From Bacillota bacterium (GTDB lineage Bacteria; Bacillota_I; Bacilli_A; Izemoplasmatales; UBA1188): a DNA stretch of 64,000 bases. Below, piece after piece: positions 53,930 to 62,759 of the stretch. The translations under genes and the position numbers were made by a program. Within the stretch, counting starts at the first letter, position 1. Every line of letters begins with the position of its first letter. A model generated the notes under the pieces. That model had not been told where the DNA came from. It did no database searches and saw only the letters and a program-made list of their open reading frames with translations. The stretch is taken from contig JAEYPN010000030.1 in the NCBI GenBank assembly GCA_023410715.1, positions 62,001-126,000 on the forward strand. The letters are read 5' to 3'.

Positions 53930-54792
53930 TGGAATATCCAAAAGCCAAAGTTGAAGATTATGGTTACCATGATTATAGAAAAACCAAAAAGGCATGGCAT
54001 ATTATCTCAAGTATCATTGTTGTGCTTGTAGTATTAATGCTTTATTTATCAATTATTATAATTTTAATTCAATCATTTAACTCAAGTCGGTTAGTAACTG
54101 AATTTGGTGATTTTACTTTTAAGTGGTATAAAGAGATGTTTGGTGATAGATCGCTTACTTTAGCTATAAGAAATACCTTTATTGTAAGTATTCTAGCGAC
54201 ATTAATTACAACAATTACTGGAACTTTAATTGCGATAGGTTTACATTACTCTGCACCAAAGTTCTGTCAAAAGATTTTATTACTTAATAACTTTCCACTA
54301 CTTAATGCCGATATTGTAACGGGTATTAGCTTAATGCTAATATTCTCATTACTTTTACCAATATTTCCATATATATTTGGTCCAACAACGATGATTTTAG
54401 CCCACATTTTCTTCACGTTACCATACATGATTTTAAGTGTTTTACCAAAATTACGCGATATGGATCCAAATATGTTAGATGCGGCACATGACTTAGGTTT
54501 AAGTCCTGGCAAAGCATTGATCAAAGTAATTATACCAACAATTAAAACTGGTATTTTATCAGGTATGTTATTTGCTTTTACAGTAAGTTTTGATGACTTC
54601 GTTGTAAGTTATTATACTTCAGGTAATGGCTTTGATAACTTATCAATCTGGATTTATAGTAGTATTGGAAGAAAGAGTCTAACTCCATCAGTTTATGCTT
54701 TCAGTACAATTATAACCTTTGGTACGATGTTAATTTTATTTGGTATCAACTATTATTTAAATAAGAAGGTGAAGAAGAATGAAACAAATTAA
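53926..54792 (+). CDS. potC: Polyamine ABC transporter permease PotC
   Basis: A 288-residue permease with six membrane segments and the loop L-D-A-A-H-D-L-G-L-S-P-G-K-A-L-I-K-V, the PotC equivalent of the EAA loop. It overlaps potD by 14 bp. Together with PotB it forms the channel for spermidine/putrescine. Confidence 0.93.
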   Translation: MMEYPKAKVEDYGYHDYRKTKKAWHIISSIIVVLVVLMLYLSIIIILIQSFNSSRLVTEFGDFTFKWYKEMFGDRSLTLAIRNTFIVSILATLITTITGTLIAIGLHYSAPKFCQKILLLNNFPLLNADIVTGISLMLIFSLLLPIFPYIFGPTTMILAHIFFTLPYMILSVLPKLRDMDPNMLDAAHDLGLSPGKALIKVIIPTIKTGILSGMLFAFTVSFDDFVVSYYTSGNGFDNLSIWIYSSIGRKSLTPSVYAFSTIITFGTMLILFGINYYLNKKVKKNETN

Positions 54793-55939
54793 GCGCCTTT
54801 TATTACTAGTAATAGTTAGTTTAGTAGGAATTACCTTAAGCGGATGTAATAATGAAAACACCTTATTACTTTTAAACTGGGGTGAATACATTAATGATGA
54901 TTTACTTGTTAAATTTGAAGAAGAATACAACTGTACAGTTAAAATGAGCATTGCTGATTCAAATGAGGCTTTTTATGCCAAAGTTAAAGGTAAAACAACA
55001 GCTTATGATTTAGTTGTTCCATCAGACTATATGATTGAGAAAATGTATGAAAATAATTTGCTTGAAGAATTAGATTTCAGTAAAATTCCAAACTATGACT
55101 ATGAAAAATTTTTACCAGGTGTTAAAGGAATCATGTCAAACATGTTTGCAAATAACGAAAAATATCATGTTCCATATTTCTGGGGTACATTTGGTATTAT
55201 GTATAACAAAAATTTAGTTGGGACAAATAATGATATTTCTTTAGAAGAAACTTTACTTAAAGAAGGCTGGAATGCTTACTTCAATGCTGATAAAGTTTAT
55301 GGATCAAAAATTAGAGTTGGTATGTATGATACACCAAGATATGCTTATGCAGCAGCGATGTTTTATAATCATTTAAGTCCAAATGAATTAAATGAAGATA
55401 AATACAAGTTGTTTGAGGAAACTTTAAAACTTCAAAATTTCAGTTTATGGGGTACTGATACCTTGAAAAAAGGAATTGTTGCGGATAACTTGGATCTAGC
55501 ATTTGTTTATACCGGAGATTTTCTTGATATGTTATATACAAAGATTGATGATGGTGTAAAAATGGAAGATATTAATTTTGAGATATATATTCCAGATGAA
55601 ACAATTGCGTTCTTGGATTCACTAGTTATGCCTAAAAATGCTCGTCACAAGGACTTAGCTTACAAATTTATTAATTTTATGTTAAGACCTGAAAATGCAT
55701 ATATGAACGCTTCAGTGGTTGGGTACTGTACACCACTTATTGAAAGCTACAATATGATTATTAATCCAATCGATCCAACTGATGATTGGTTAAATGATTG
55801 GAGCGTAGCAATAACTAAGTATTATCCACTACCTAATCCAAGTGATGAAAAACAATATAAAGGAACTCCACTTTCTAATATTTCAAAGGATGAATCAACC
55901 ATTCTAACAAATATTGTAAATAAGATAAAATCTAAATAA
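54779..55939 (+). CDS. potD: Polyamine-binding lipoprotein PotD
   Basis: A 386-residue substrate-binding lipoprotein. The signal peptide ends in L-S-G-C (Cys23), then L-L-N-W-G-E-Y-I, the classic start of the PotD/PotF fold. Aromatic and acidic ligand-binding stretches such as V-P-Y-F-W-G-T-F-G-I-M-Y-N and D-L-A-F-V-Y-T-G-D are present. It delivers polyamines to PotBC and is the last gene before a terminator. Confidence 0.94.
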   Translation: MKQIKRLLLLVIVSLVGITLSGCNNENTLLLLNWGEYINDDLLVKFEEEYNCTVKMSIADSNEAFYAKVKGKTTAYDLVVPSDYMIEKMYENNLLEELDFSKIPNYDYEKFLPGVKGIMSNMFANNEKYHVPYFWGTFGIMYNKNLVGTNNDISLEETLLKEGWNAYFNADKVYGSKIRVGMYDTPRYAYAAAMFYNHLSPNELNEDKYKLFEETLKLQNFSLWGTDTLKKGIVADNLDLAFVYTGDFLDMLYTKIDDGVKMEDINFEIYIPDETIAFLDSLVMPKNARHKDLAYKFINFMLRPENAYMNASVVGYCTPLIESYNMIINPIDPTDDWLNDWSVAITKYYPLPNPSDEKQYKGTPLSNISKDESTILTNIVNKIKSK

Positions 55940-55943
55940 TTTT

Positions 55944-55989
55944 AAAGCACCTGCAAGTCATAGTGATATGCGATATAGGTGCTTTTTTT
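55944..55989 (+). terminator. Intrinsic terminator after potD
   Basis: AAAGCACCT (55944-55952) pairs with AGGTGCTTT (55977-55985); the loop contains a small inner hairpin (CATA/TATG). T-tract follows. Confidence 0.8.
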
Positions 55990-56010
55990 ACTTAAACTGT
56001 AAATTATATA

Positions 56011-56184
56011 TTGCTTTTTTATTTATTTATTATATAATAGAAAAGATGAAGAAATGTTTTAAATCAAAGAGGCAGATTTTTGACCTCACTTAAAAATTGT
56101 TTATATCTTAATAGTTAAGTTATTTACAATCATTCCTTCACACCTTTGATATTTCACTGAGAGAATTATACTCTCAGTTTTTTT
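56011..56184 (+). ncRNA. Candidate ~140-nt small RNA with own promoter and terminator
   Basis: Promoter -35 TTGCTT (56011-56016), 16-nt spacer, -10 TATAAT (56033-56038). An intrinsic terminator ACTGAGAG (56156-56163) / CTCTCAGT (56171-56178) plus T-tract ends it. Only a 15-codon frame (ATG 56046, M-K-K-C-F-K-S-K-R-Q) without a leader lies between. Internal GAGG/CCTC pairing is possible. I recognise no Rfam family. It is probably a small RNA or a leaderless micro-peptide transcript. The following gene has its own -10 box, so it is not simply a 5' UTR. Confidence 0.4.
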
Positions 56185-56248
56185 ATACTTAAAAAAGGTT
56201 TGAAAATCAAAATAATTTTTATTTGTTGGCGCCTAATTAAAAGGTATG

Positions 56249-56257
56249 TGTTATAAT
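56249..56257 (+). promoter_or_regulatory. Extended -10 promoter of the M28 peptidase gene
   Basis: TGTTATAAT (56249-56257), a TGn-extended -10, lies 38 bp before the start; aaagagga at 56283-56290 is the ribosome site. Confidence 0.6.
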
Positions 56258-56295
56258 AAATTTAAATAAAAATTAACATATGAAAAGAGGAAAGT

Positions 56296-57978
56296 ATGAA
56301 GAAGAAAAGTGTCATTATCGTGATGATTGTTTTAGTTGCGACTTTGTTTGGCTTCTTAGCAATCACATCACCAACTGTAAAAAATTTAGAAACTGACTTT
56401 AATGCAATTAATGCGGTTAAACACATCAAAGAAATTTCAAAGCAGCCTCATTCAGTATATGACTATGAAGCACATGAAGAAGTAAGACAATATATCATAA
56501 ATACCGCAAAAAGTTATGTAGGCGATGAAAATGTTGCTCAAAGAAATTATGATATGGCGGGAAATAAGAATCCAAAAGAAGGAATTACTTATGTAAGTAC
56601 TGAATATATCAAAAATAATAATTTAGATTGTGAATATGATATTCGTAATGTATTAGTTACGGTTCCTGGTAAAAGTGAAACGGGAATATTATTAGTTGCT
56701 CATTATGATTCACGTGGTCACATTGGGCGTTTTGGTGAACTTGGTGGTTCATATGGTGCAGGAGATGATGGTTATGGTGTTGCGACCTTACTTGAAATTA
56801 TCCGTTATGCTTCATCACAAGTAAAAAATAATGAAAATACTTTATATGTCTTATTTGCTGATTCTGAAGAAGTAAATATGTATGGAAGTACACTTGAAGC
56901 AAATGTTAATAAAGAGGTAATGGACAAGGTTAACTTTGTAATAAATGTTGAAGCAAGAGGATTATTTGGGGCTTGTTATATGTTTGAAACATCAAATAAC
57001 AATCAAAATGTTATGAAATTCTATAACAAAGCAATTGACAAAGTATCATACTCAGTAGCTCCAGCTGCTTATTCAGTTATGACAAACTATACAGATTTTA
57101 TGGCTTTTACAAGAATAGGTAAACAAGGCTTGAATTTTGGAACTCTTGACAATATTAATGTATACCATAATCCAAGTGACAACTATTCTTCAGTAAGAGC
57201 AAGTAGTTTACAACACTATGGTAGTCAAATATTACCACTAGTTAAAGAATATCTAAGTGATGTAAAATATCAAGATATGAACTATTTTGTAGGCAATCAA
57301 GATCAAGTTTTCTTTAATTTCTTACCAAATATCTTCATTTCATACTCTGAAACATTTGGCGCTATTTTATCAATTATAATTTTACTTGGTGTAATTGCAT
57401 ATATTATTTTCGCTTTTAAAAAAGACTGGCAATTATTCTTAAAACAACTAGGAGTATTTCTAGGCTTACTCGTAGTCGCTATAATTGGCGGATATCTTGT
57501 AAGTTTTGTAATCAGTAGATTTATGGGAACACCATGGACAATTTCCAATGTTAGATTTAATGATGATAAGTTTGCTTTATTAATCTTTATGTTAGTAATG
57601 ACATTGGGCTTTGGATTAATCTTAAACAAAACAACTAAAAAAAGAGAATCTAATGAAAACTTCATTTTAGCAGCTGTTCTATTCAATGCGTTACTAAATG
57701 TTCTTGTATCATTTGTTTTAAGTGGAGCTAGCTTTATTTTCATGTTACCAGCATTATTTGGCTTAATAAACCTAGTAGTAAATAAATACGTAAACAAAAA
57801 ATTGGTTCGTGATCTTGTGACTTTAATTACAATCTTTATCTTAGTAGCTATTTATGTTCCACTAGTATATTCGTTATTACTTGCCTTAACAATTGGTGGT
57901 TTACTAGCATTTGCATTAATTGCTTATATGCCACTTTCAATCTTGATACCACAAACTATCAAATATTTAAATGAATAA
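56296..57978 (+). CDS. M28-family membrane metallopeptidase
   Basis: A 560-residue protein. One N-terminal membrane helix (about 5-24) precedes an extracytoplasmic M28 zinc peptidase domain with A-H-Y-D-S, G-A-G-D-D-G-Y-G-V, D-S-E-E-V-N-M-Y-G-S and Y-H-N-P-S-D, the expected metal and catalytic residues. The C-terminal ~210 residues have about six membrane segments, an FXNA-like or vacuolar-aminopeptidase layout. It probably trims peptides at the cell surface for import. It stands alone, with its own promoter and terminator. Confidence 0.85.
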   Translation: MKKKSVIIVMIVLVATLFGFLAITSPTVKNLETDFNAINAVKHIKEISKQPHSVYDYEAHEEVRQYIINTAKSYVGDENVAQRNYDMAGNKNPKEGITYVSTEYIKNNNLDCEYDIRNVLVTVPGKSETGILLVAHYDSRGHIGRFGELGGSYGAGDDGYGVATLLEIIRYASSQVKNNENTLYVLFADSEEVNMYGSTLEANVNKEVMDKVNFVINVEARGLFGACYMFETSNNNQNVMKFYNKAIDKVSYSVAPAAYSVMTNYTDFMAFTRIGKQGLNFGTLDNINVYHNPSDNYSSVRASSLQHYGSQILPLVKEYLSDVKYQDMNYFVGNQDQVFFNFLPNIFISYSETFGAILSIIILLGVIAYIIFAFKKDWQLFLKQLGVFLGLLVVAIIGGYLVSFVISRFMGTPWTISNVRFNDDKFALLIFMLVMTLGFGLILNKTTKKRESNENFILAAVLFNALLNVLVSFVLSGASFIFMLPALFGLINLVVNKYVNKKLVRDLVTLITIFILVAIYVPLVYSLLLALTIGGLLAFALIAYMPLSILIPQTIKYLNE

Positions 57979-57983
57979 AATAG

Positions 57984-58012
57984 AAATGGTTGCGTTAAAA
58001 CAACCATTTTTT
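57984..58012 (+). terminator. Intrinsic terminator after the M28 peptidase gene
   Basis: AAATGGTTG (57984-57992) pairs with CAACCATTT (58001-58009), followed by TTT. Confidence 0.85.
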
Positions 58013-58081
58013 ATGGAAAAAACACGAATTGTGAATTTATGTGAAGAAAGCATAAAATACTAGTAAAGAAATGAAAAATAT

Positions 58082-58089
58082 TGTATAAT
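58082..58089 (+). promoter_or_regulatory. Probable -10 promoter element before the DUF4097-like gene
   Basis: TGTATAAT (58082-58089) with no convincing -35, 17 bp before ATG 58107 and its aagaggtga site. Confidence 0.5.
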
Positions 58090-58106
58090 TTAAGAGGTGA
58101 TTATTT

Positions 58107-59429
58107 ATGGGAAGAAGAATTTTGGCGACATTGCCATTTTTATTAGTTAATATTTTATTATTTATTGTTGTAATCTTATTTGGCATGTTTGCTTTTAATT
58201 TTATATCTATAAACAGTTATTTATTATCAATTATTGGTTTAAGTAAATTTACAAGTGGTTGGTCAGCCTTCCTCATTACGTTTTATGGTTTAATGCAGAT
58301 TGCAATTTATATTATTTATATTTTATTAATTGTAGAAATTGGTTGTTTAGTTTTAAGATTATTATTATCTAACTTCTATCACGCTTTTGATGCATATAGA
58401 AACCAGCCTTATCATAGTCGTAAATATGTAAAAATGATTACATTGATTACAGTTTTTAAGAAAATAGGCATTAATACTAAGACTAAAGCATTAATATCTT
58501 ATTTGTTTGTGGCTTTAATTGTAATCGGTGGATCATTTGTAACTAAGAAAATTATGGAAAAAAGTGATGATGTAGTGTATAGAGCTTATGCGAAAATTAA
58601 CTTAAAAAGAGAAGAAACACCAAAAGAAGCTCTTGATATGTCAGATGTAATTGAAGCTAAAGAGGCTATTACAGTTGATGTAAAAATGGGAATCGGTAGT
58701 TTATATATCATTAAACAAGGACAAGTTAATGGTAAGGTAAGAGAATACATTACCATTTATTATAACTATGACAATCAAGAACAACTAGATACATATAGTT
58801 ATAATTTTGATGTAAACACAAGTGAGCTTAAAATAAATGCAGTTTTAGATAATACATCATATGAAAAATATGAAGAAGCCGTAATGCCGACAGTCTTAAT
58901 TATTTTCCCTGCGAATTTAACAATAGATAAAGTTAATTTTGAGACTAATCAAGGTGATTTTGAATTAACTGAGACCACAATTGGAGATGTTTTTATTAAA
59001 ACTAACGATAGTGTTATCCGTTTTGATCAAGCAACAAAGAAAGAAATTAATAATTTGTCCATTGCAGGCAATAATTTAGATGTTAATTTAGATGAAATGT
59101 ATATTAATGAAAAATTTACATGTCAAATTAAAAATGGAATACTTCGTCTTGATAAAGGAACTTACCATGATGTAGATATCAATATTGATAATGTAAAGTT
59201 TACAATTAACACAGTTAATGCTGAAAATTCGTTAATTGAAATGGTTAATACCAATGTAATTATTAGCAATTATTATGCTAAAAATATGACTTTTAATGTA
59301 AATAGTAGTGATTTACAGATGAATAATTACCAAGATTCAAGTTATGTCTATGAAAAAGTTTTGGTAAACCACCAAAACAGTAAGATTAAAATTAGTGGTT
59401 TAAAATTTGAAGAAAAAAGAGTTGATTAA
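58107..59429 (+). CDS. Membrane protein with C-terminal DUF4097-like beta repeats
   Basis: A 440-residue protein. Three N-terminal hydrophobic segments (about 8-30, 48-85 and 130-150) are followed by a beta-rich region (about 190-435) of short repeated strands (F-E-L-T-E-T-T-I-G-D-V-F-I-K-T, L-D-V-N-L-D-E). This is the pattern of DUF4097/adhesin-like beta-solenoids. Function unknown; a membrane-linked envelope-stress or adhesion role is a guess. It is 2 bp from obgE, so the two are probably co-transcribed. Confidence 0.6.
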   Translation: MGRRILATLPFLLVNILLFIVVILFGMFAFNFISINSYLLSIIGLSKFTSGWSAFLITFYGLMQIAIYIIYILLIVEIGCLVLRLLLSNFYHAFDAYRNQPYHSRKYVKMITLITVFKKIGINTKTKALISYLFVALIVIGGSFVTKKIMEKSDDVVYRAYAKINLKREETPKEALDMSDVIEAKEAITVDVKMGIGSLYIIKQGQVNGKVREYITIYYNYDNQEQLDTYSYNFDVNTSELKINAVLDNTSYEKYEEAVMPTVLIIFPANLTIDKVNFETNQGDFELTETTIGDVFIKTNDSVIRFDQATKKEINNLSIAGNNLDVNLDEMYINEKFTCQIKNGILRLDKGTYHDVDINIDNVKFTINTVNAENSLIEMVNTNVIISNYYAKNMTFNVNSSDLQMNNYQDSSYVYEKVLVNHQNSKIKISGLKFEEKRVD

Positions 59430-59431
59430 AT

Positions 59432-60712
59432 ATGTTTGTAGATGAAGTAAAAATTAAGTGTATATCAGGTAAAGGTGGTAATGGAGCAGCCACTTTTAGA
59501 AGAGAAAAATATGTTCCTTTTGGTGGACCATCAGGTGGTGATGGTGGACGTGGTGGTTCGGTTTATTTTGTTGCGAACTCTAATATTGCAACTTTACTGG
59601 ATTTTAAGTATATTAGCAGAATTAAAGCACAAGATGGTGAAAATGGCCGCATAAAGAATCAATATGGTAAAAGTGCGGATGATTTATTTATCAAAGTACC
59701 AGTTGGTTCAACAATTATTGATGATACAACTAATCTTATCTTAGCCGACTTAACAGTTGACGGCCAGGAGTTTTTAGTGTGCAAAGGTGGACGTGGTGGT
59801 AGAGGTAATACGCATTTCGCCACATCACGCAATCAAGCTCCTGAATATTCAGAAAATGGTGAACCAGGGGAAGAAAAGATTATTAGAATTGATTTAAAAG
59901 TACTAGCTGATGTAGGACTTGTAGGTTTCCCAAGTGTTGGCAAGTCAACAATTATTTCATGCGTGTCCAATGCTAGACCAGCAATTGCTGAATACCATTT
60001 TACAACGCTCAATCCACATTTAGGAATTGTTCGTGTTGATAATGAAAAGTCATTTGTAATGGCTGATCTACCAGGCTTAATTGAAGGTGCTAGTCAAGGC
60101 TTAGGCTTAGGTATTCGCTTTTTAAAACATATTGAAAGATGTAGAGTAATTTTACATGTTGTTGATATGGCAGGTAGCGAAGGAAGAGATCCTTATGACG
60201 ATTATTTAAAAATTAGAAATGAATTAAGTGAATATAAAATGCGTTTATTAGAACGTCCAGAAATTATTGTCGCAAACAAAATGGATTTACCAGGGGCTTT
60301 AGAAAACTTAGAAGCTTTTAAAGCTCATTTTACAGATAAAACTATCGTTCCTATCTCAGCTGTGACTAATACTGGCTTAAAAGAGTTGGTTTATGCCACA
60401 TATGAAGTATTACAAAATACTAATTTCTTCGATATTTATGAAGAAGATGAAGTTGATGAAGTTGTTGAATATACTTTTGATTTTGATGCACCGGGATTTA
60501 AAGTTGAAAAAGGTGATGATGGTATATTTAATGTAACCGGCGAAAAGATTGATAAATTAATTGCAATGACTAATTTTAATCAAGAAACTTCAGTTACTCG
60601 TTTCGCTCGTAAAATAAGAAGTATTGGCGTAGATGAAGCTTTAAGACAAGCAGGCGTAAAAAATGGCGATGTTGTGCGAATCAATGATTATGAATTTGAA
60701 TTCCTCGACTAA
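59432..60712 (+). CDS. obg: GTPase ObgE/CgtA with C-terminal OCT domain
   Basis: A 426-residue ribosome-associated GTPase. The glycine-rich Obg domain (about 1-158) has G-G-D-G-G-R-G-G-S and K-G-G-R-G-G-R-G-N. The G domain has G-F-P-S-V-G-K-S-T, D-L-P-G-L-I-E-G-A and N-K-M-D-L. A C-terminal OCT domain (about 345-426) is kept, as in Bacillus-type proteins. In B. subtilis obg follows rplU-ysxB-rpmA-spo0B; here it is 27 kb further on, upstream of the SafA-like gene and ruvA. Confidence 0.97.
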   Translation: MFVDEVKIKCISGKGGNGAATFRREKYVPFGGPSGGDGGRGGSVYFVANSNIATLLDFKYISRIKAQDGENGRIKNQYGKSADDLFIKVPVGSTIIDDTTNLILADLTVDGQEFLVCKGGRGGRGNTHFATSRNQAPEYSENGEPGEEKIIRIDLKVLADVGLVGFPSVGKSTIISCVSNARPAIAEYHFTTLNPHLGIVRVDNEKSFVMADLPGLIEGASQGLGLGIRFLKHIERCRVILHVVDMAGSEGRDPYDDYLKIRNELSEYKMRLLERPEIIVANKMDLPGALENLEAFKAHFTDKTIVPISAVTNTGLKELVYATYEVLQNTNFFDIYEEDEVDEVVEYTFDFDAPGFKVEKGDDGIFNVTGEKIDKLIAMTNFNQETSVTRFARKIRSIGVDEALRQAGVKNGDVVRINDYEFEFLD

Positions 60713-61319
60713 TAGTTGTCCAATTTGCAAAAAAGAAGGTTCTGAAGCTAAAAATTTGGTCTATAAGTGTTCTACATGTCATTTACTTTATAAAGACACT
60801 AGTTTATATAAAAACAGCTTAGAAGAGAAAAATCGTTATGATTTCCATAAGTTTGATAAAAATGATGTAAATTATATTAATCAATTTAAAGAATTGTTTC
60901 TTGAATATATTGATCCATATTTAAAAAGAGGTGTTTTTTTAGATTTTGGGTCAGGAAAATATAGTGTTTTATTAACGCAAATTCCTGATACATTTGAAAA
61001 GCATGAATATGATTTGTATTATCATAACGATTTAAATTATCTAAATCGACATTATGACATAATTGTTTTAACAGAGGTAATTGAGCATTTAAAAGACCCT
61101 TTAAGCGTTTTAAGTAACTTAACCAGTTTATTAAAAAAAAATGGTTATTTATTAATTAAAACCATGTTTTATCCAGAAAAAATTGATAATTGGTGGTATT
61201 TACGAGATATAACTCATTATACTTTCTATAATTATGATACATTTTGTTATTTAGCAAATGCTTTAAACTTAAAAATCATTAAAACAAATCAAAAAGATAT
61301 TATATTATTGCAAAAATAA
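60684..61319 (+). CDS. Zinc-ribbon class I SAM-dependent methyltransferase
   Basis: About 211 residues from ATG 60684 (60663 and 60690 are also in frame; no start has a clear ribosome site, so translation is probably coupled to obg, which it overlaps). The N-terminus has a zinc ribbon C-P-I-C ... C-S-T-C. The methyltransferase core has motif I L-D-F-G-S-G-K-Y-S, then V-L-T-E-V-I-E-H-L-K-D-P and L-K-K-N-G-Y-L-L-I-K-T. This layout recurs in small-molecule and glycan-tailoring enzymes. Substrate unknown. Confidence 0.75.
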   Translation: MIMNLNSSTNSCPICKKEGSEAKNLVYKCSTCHLLYKDTSLYKNSLEEKNRYDFHKFDKNDVNYINQFKELFLEYIDPYLKRGVFLDFGSGKYSVLLTQIPDTFEKHEYDLYYHNDLNYLNRHYDIIVLTEVIEHLKDPLSVLSNLTSLLKKNGYLLIKTMFYPEKIDNWWYLRDITHYTFYNYDTFCYLANALNLKIIKTNQKDIILLQK

Positions 61320-61347
61320 TCATATATAATACTAGGGTGTTAGATAT

Positions 61348-61830
61348 ATGATTATACATTATGTAAAAAATGGCGAGCATGTTAGCGATATTTTAAAAAA
61401 CTTTAATATCGAGTTTGAAGAATTAAAAAAATATAATCAACATATAACCAACTTTAATCAATTGCCAGTTGGAACGAAGATTAAGATCCCGGCAATTACA
61501 AAAGAAATATATGAAGAGATGAATACTGTTGAACCTTTAATTGAAGATTTTTACGATTTAGGCGATAACAAAGATAAAAAAGATCTGACGACAGAAAAAG
61601 AAAACGATGATGAGTCAGACGAAAATATTAGTAAAAAAGAAGATATTAAAGAAGAAATTAAAACAAAAGATGAAAAAAAACCTGATGTAGTTGAGCCAAA
61701 AGTTAAAAAAGAACAGGATAAACAGTTAAGCGATGATAAAAATCCTCCACAAAAAAGGATTGTTTATCAGAAGGTAATAATTAATGGAGTAGTAAAAGAA
61801 ATACCGCTAGGAGAAATTAGAACAATATAG
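61348..61830 (+). CDS. safA: SafA-like LysM protein
   Basis: A 160-residue protein. The N-terminal LysM (about 1-50) reads I-H-Y-V-K-N-G-E-H-V-S-D-I-L ... L-P-V-G-T-K-I-K-I-P, closely like the start of SafA from spore formers. The rest is a charged, low-complexity region (K-K-E-D-I-K-E-E ...) ending in a short ordered motif. There is no signal peptide, as in SafA, which acts from the mother-cell side at the cortex-coat border and binds SpoVID. Its position between obg and ruvA agrees with B. subtilis. A generic LysM protein is the alternative. Confidence 0.65.
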   Translation: MIIHYVKNGEHVSDILKNFNIEFEELKKYNQHITNFNQLPVGTKIKIPAITKEIYEEMNTVEPLIEDFYDLGDNKDKKDLTTEKENDDESDENISKKEDIKEEIKTKDEKKPDVVEPKVKKEQDKQLSDDKNPPQKRIVYQKVIINGVVKEIPLGEIRTI

Positions 61831-61845
61831 CATGGAGGATTTTAT

Positions 61846-62400
61846 ATGTATAGTTATATTAAAGGATGTATTACCGAAATTAAAAAGGATTCAATTACCA
61901 TAGAAAATAACGGAATAGGATACCAGGTATTTTCTCCTAATCCATATAATTATCATATGAATGAAGAAACATGTATATATGTTTATCTTTATGTTAAAGA
62001 AGACATAAGTATTTTTTACGGGTTTTCAACTGTCAGTGAAAAAGATTTATTTTTAAAATTGATTAGTGTTTCAGGGATTGGCCCTAAGAGTGCGATGGCA
62101 ATTTTAGCTACTGGATCAGTAGATGGAATAATCGCAGCAATTGATATTGGTAACGCTGATTACTTAAGAAAGTTCCCTGGAATCGGTATAAAATCAAGTC
62201 AACAGATCATTCTAGACCTTCAAGGTAAACTTGATTTTAGCATCAATAATCCATCGTCTTCAAGTTTAAATGAACTTGAGGAAGCATTAAAAAGCCTTGG
62301 TTACAAACCCCAAGAAATCAAAAGGATTTTACCTAAACTTGATCCAAGCAAGGATGTTAGTCTCTTAATTAAGGATGCTTTAAAATTAATCTTAAAATAA
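61846..62400 (+). CDS. ruvA: Holliday junction helicase subunit RuvA
   Basis: A 184-residue junction-binding protein. It has an OB-fold (M-Y-S-Y-I-K-G-C-I-T, N-G-I-G-Y-Q-V), helix-hairpin-helix motifs (S-V-S-G-I-G-P-K-S-A, K-F-P-G-I-G-I-K-S-S) and a C-terminal domain III (E-A-L-K-S-L-G-Y-K). It has a catggagga ribosome site. The partner ruvB, usually next in line, is not present: a terminator and a convergent gene follow. Confidence 0.96.
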   Translation: MYSYIKGCITEIKKDSITIENNGIGYQVFSPNPYNYHMNEETCIYVYLYVKEDISIFYGFSTVSEKDLFLKLISVSGIGPKSAMAILATGSVDGIIAAIDIGNADYLRKFPGIGIKSSQQIILDLQGKLDFSINNPSSSSLNELEEALKSLGYKPQEIKRILPKLDPSKDVSLLIKDALKLILK

Positions 62401-62420
62401 ATAGAATTTATAGAACATAG

Positions 62421-62457
62421 AACTCTTAAAATTAACAATGATTTTGAGAGTTTTTTT
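62421..62457 (+). terminator. Intrinsic terminator after ruvA
   Basis: AACTCTTAAAAT (62421-62432) pairs with ATTTTGAGAGTT (62441-62452), followed by TTTTT. Confidence 0.88.
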
Positions 62458-62658
62458 GTTGTCTAAAAAGCACTTATAATGTTCGCAAATTCAAAAATAT
62501 CTAACATCATTTTTTTTAGTTTCAAAAATTACTTTAAAAATATGTAAATAAATAATAATTAACATTTTCCACATTATTAACAAAATTCATATAACGGCCA
62601 CATTTAGGCTTTATAAATAAGTTAACATAATACATATTATAGGAAGTAATTAGAAATT

Positions 62659-62698
62659 AAAAAACAGCTATAACTTTTCCAAAAAATAAAATTATAGC
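62659..62698 (-). terminator. Minus-strand hairpin/terminator
   Basis: On the minus strand GCTATAA...TTATAGC (62698-62692 with 62673-62667), extended by TTTT/AAAA pairs, is followed by TGTTTTTT. It lies downstream of the small minus-strand frame at 62759-62715. Confidence 0.5.
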
Positions 62699-62714
62699 AA
62701 ATTAATTACTAAGT

Positions 62715-62759
62715 TATTTAGAAAAAAAACGCTTCTTTTCAAGCGTAAACTTAATCATT
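62715..62759 (-). CDS. Candidate 14-residue peptide with strong ribosome site
   Basis: On the minus strand AAAAGGAGTAAA precedes ATG 62759. The frame M-I-K-F-T-L-E-K-K-R-F-F-S-K ends at TAA 62715. A terminator-like hairpin (ACGCTT/AAGCGT at 62747-62730 plus eight T) lies inside the frame, so translation and termination could interfere, as in leader-peptide attenuators. No target gene lies downstream on that strand, so it may be a free-standing micro-transcript. Very short; could be chance. Confidence 0.3.
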
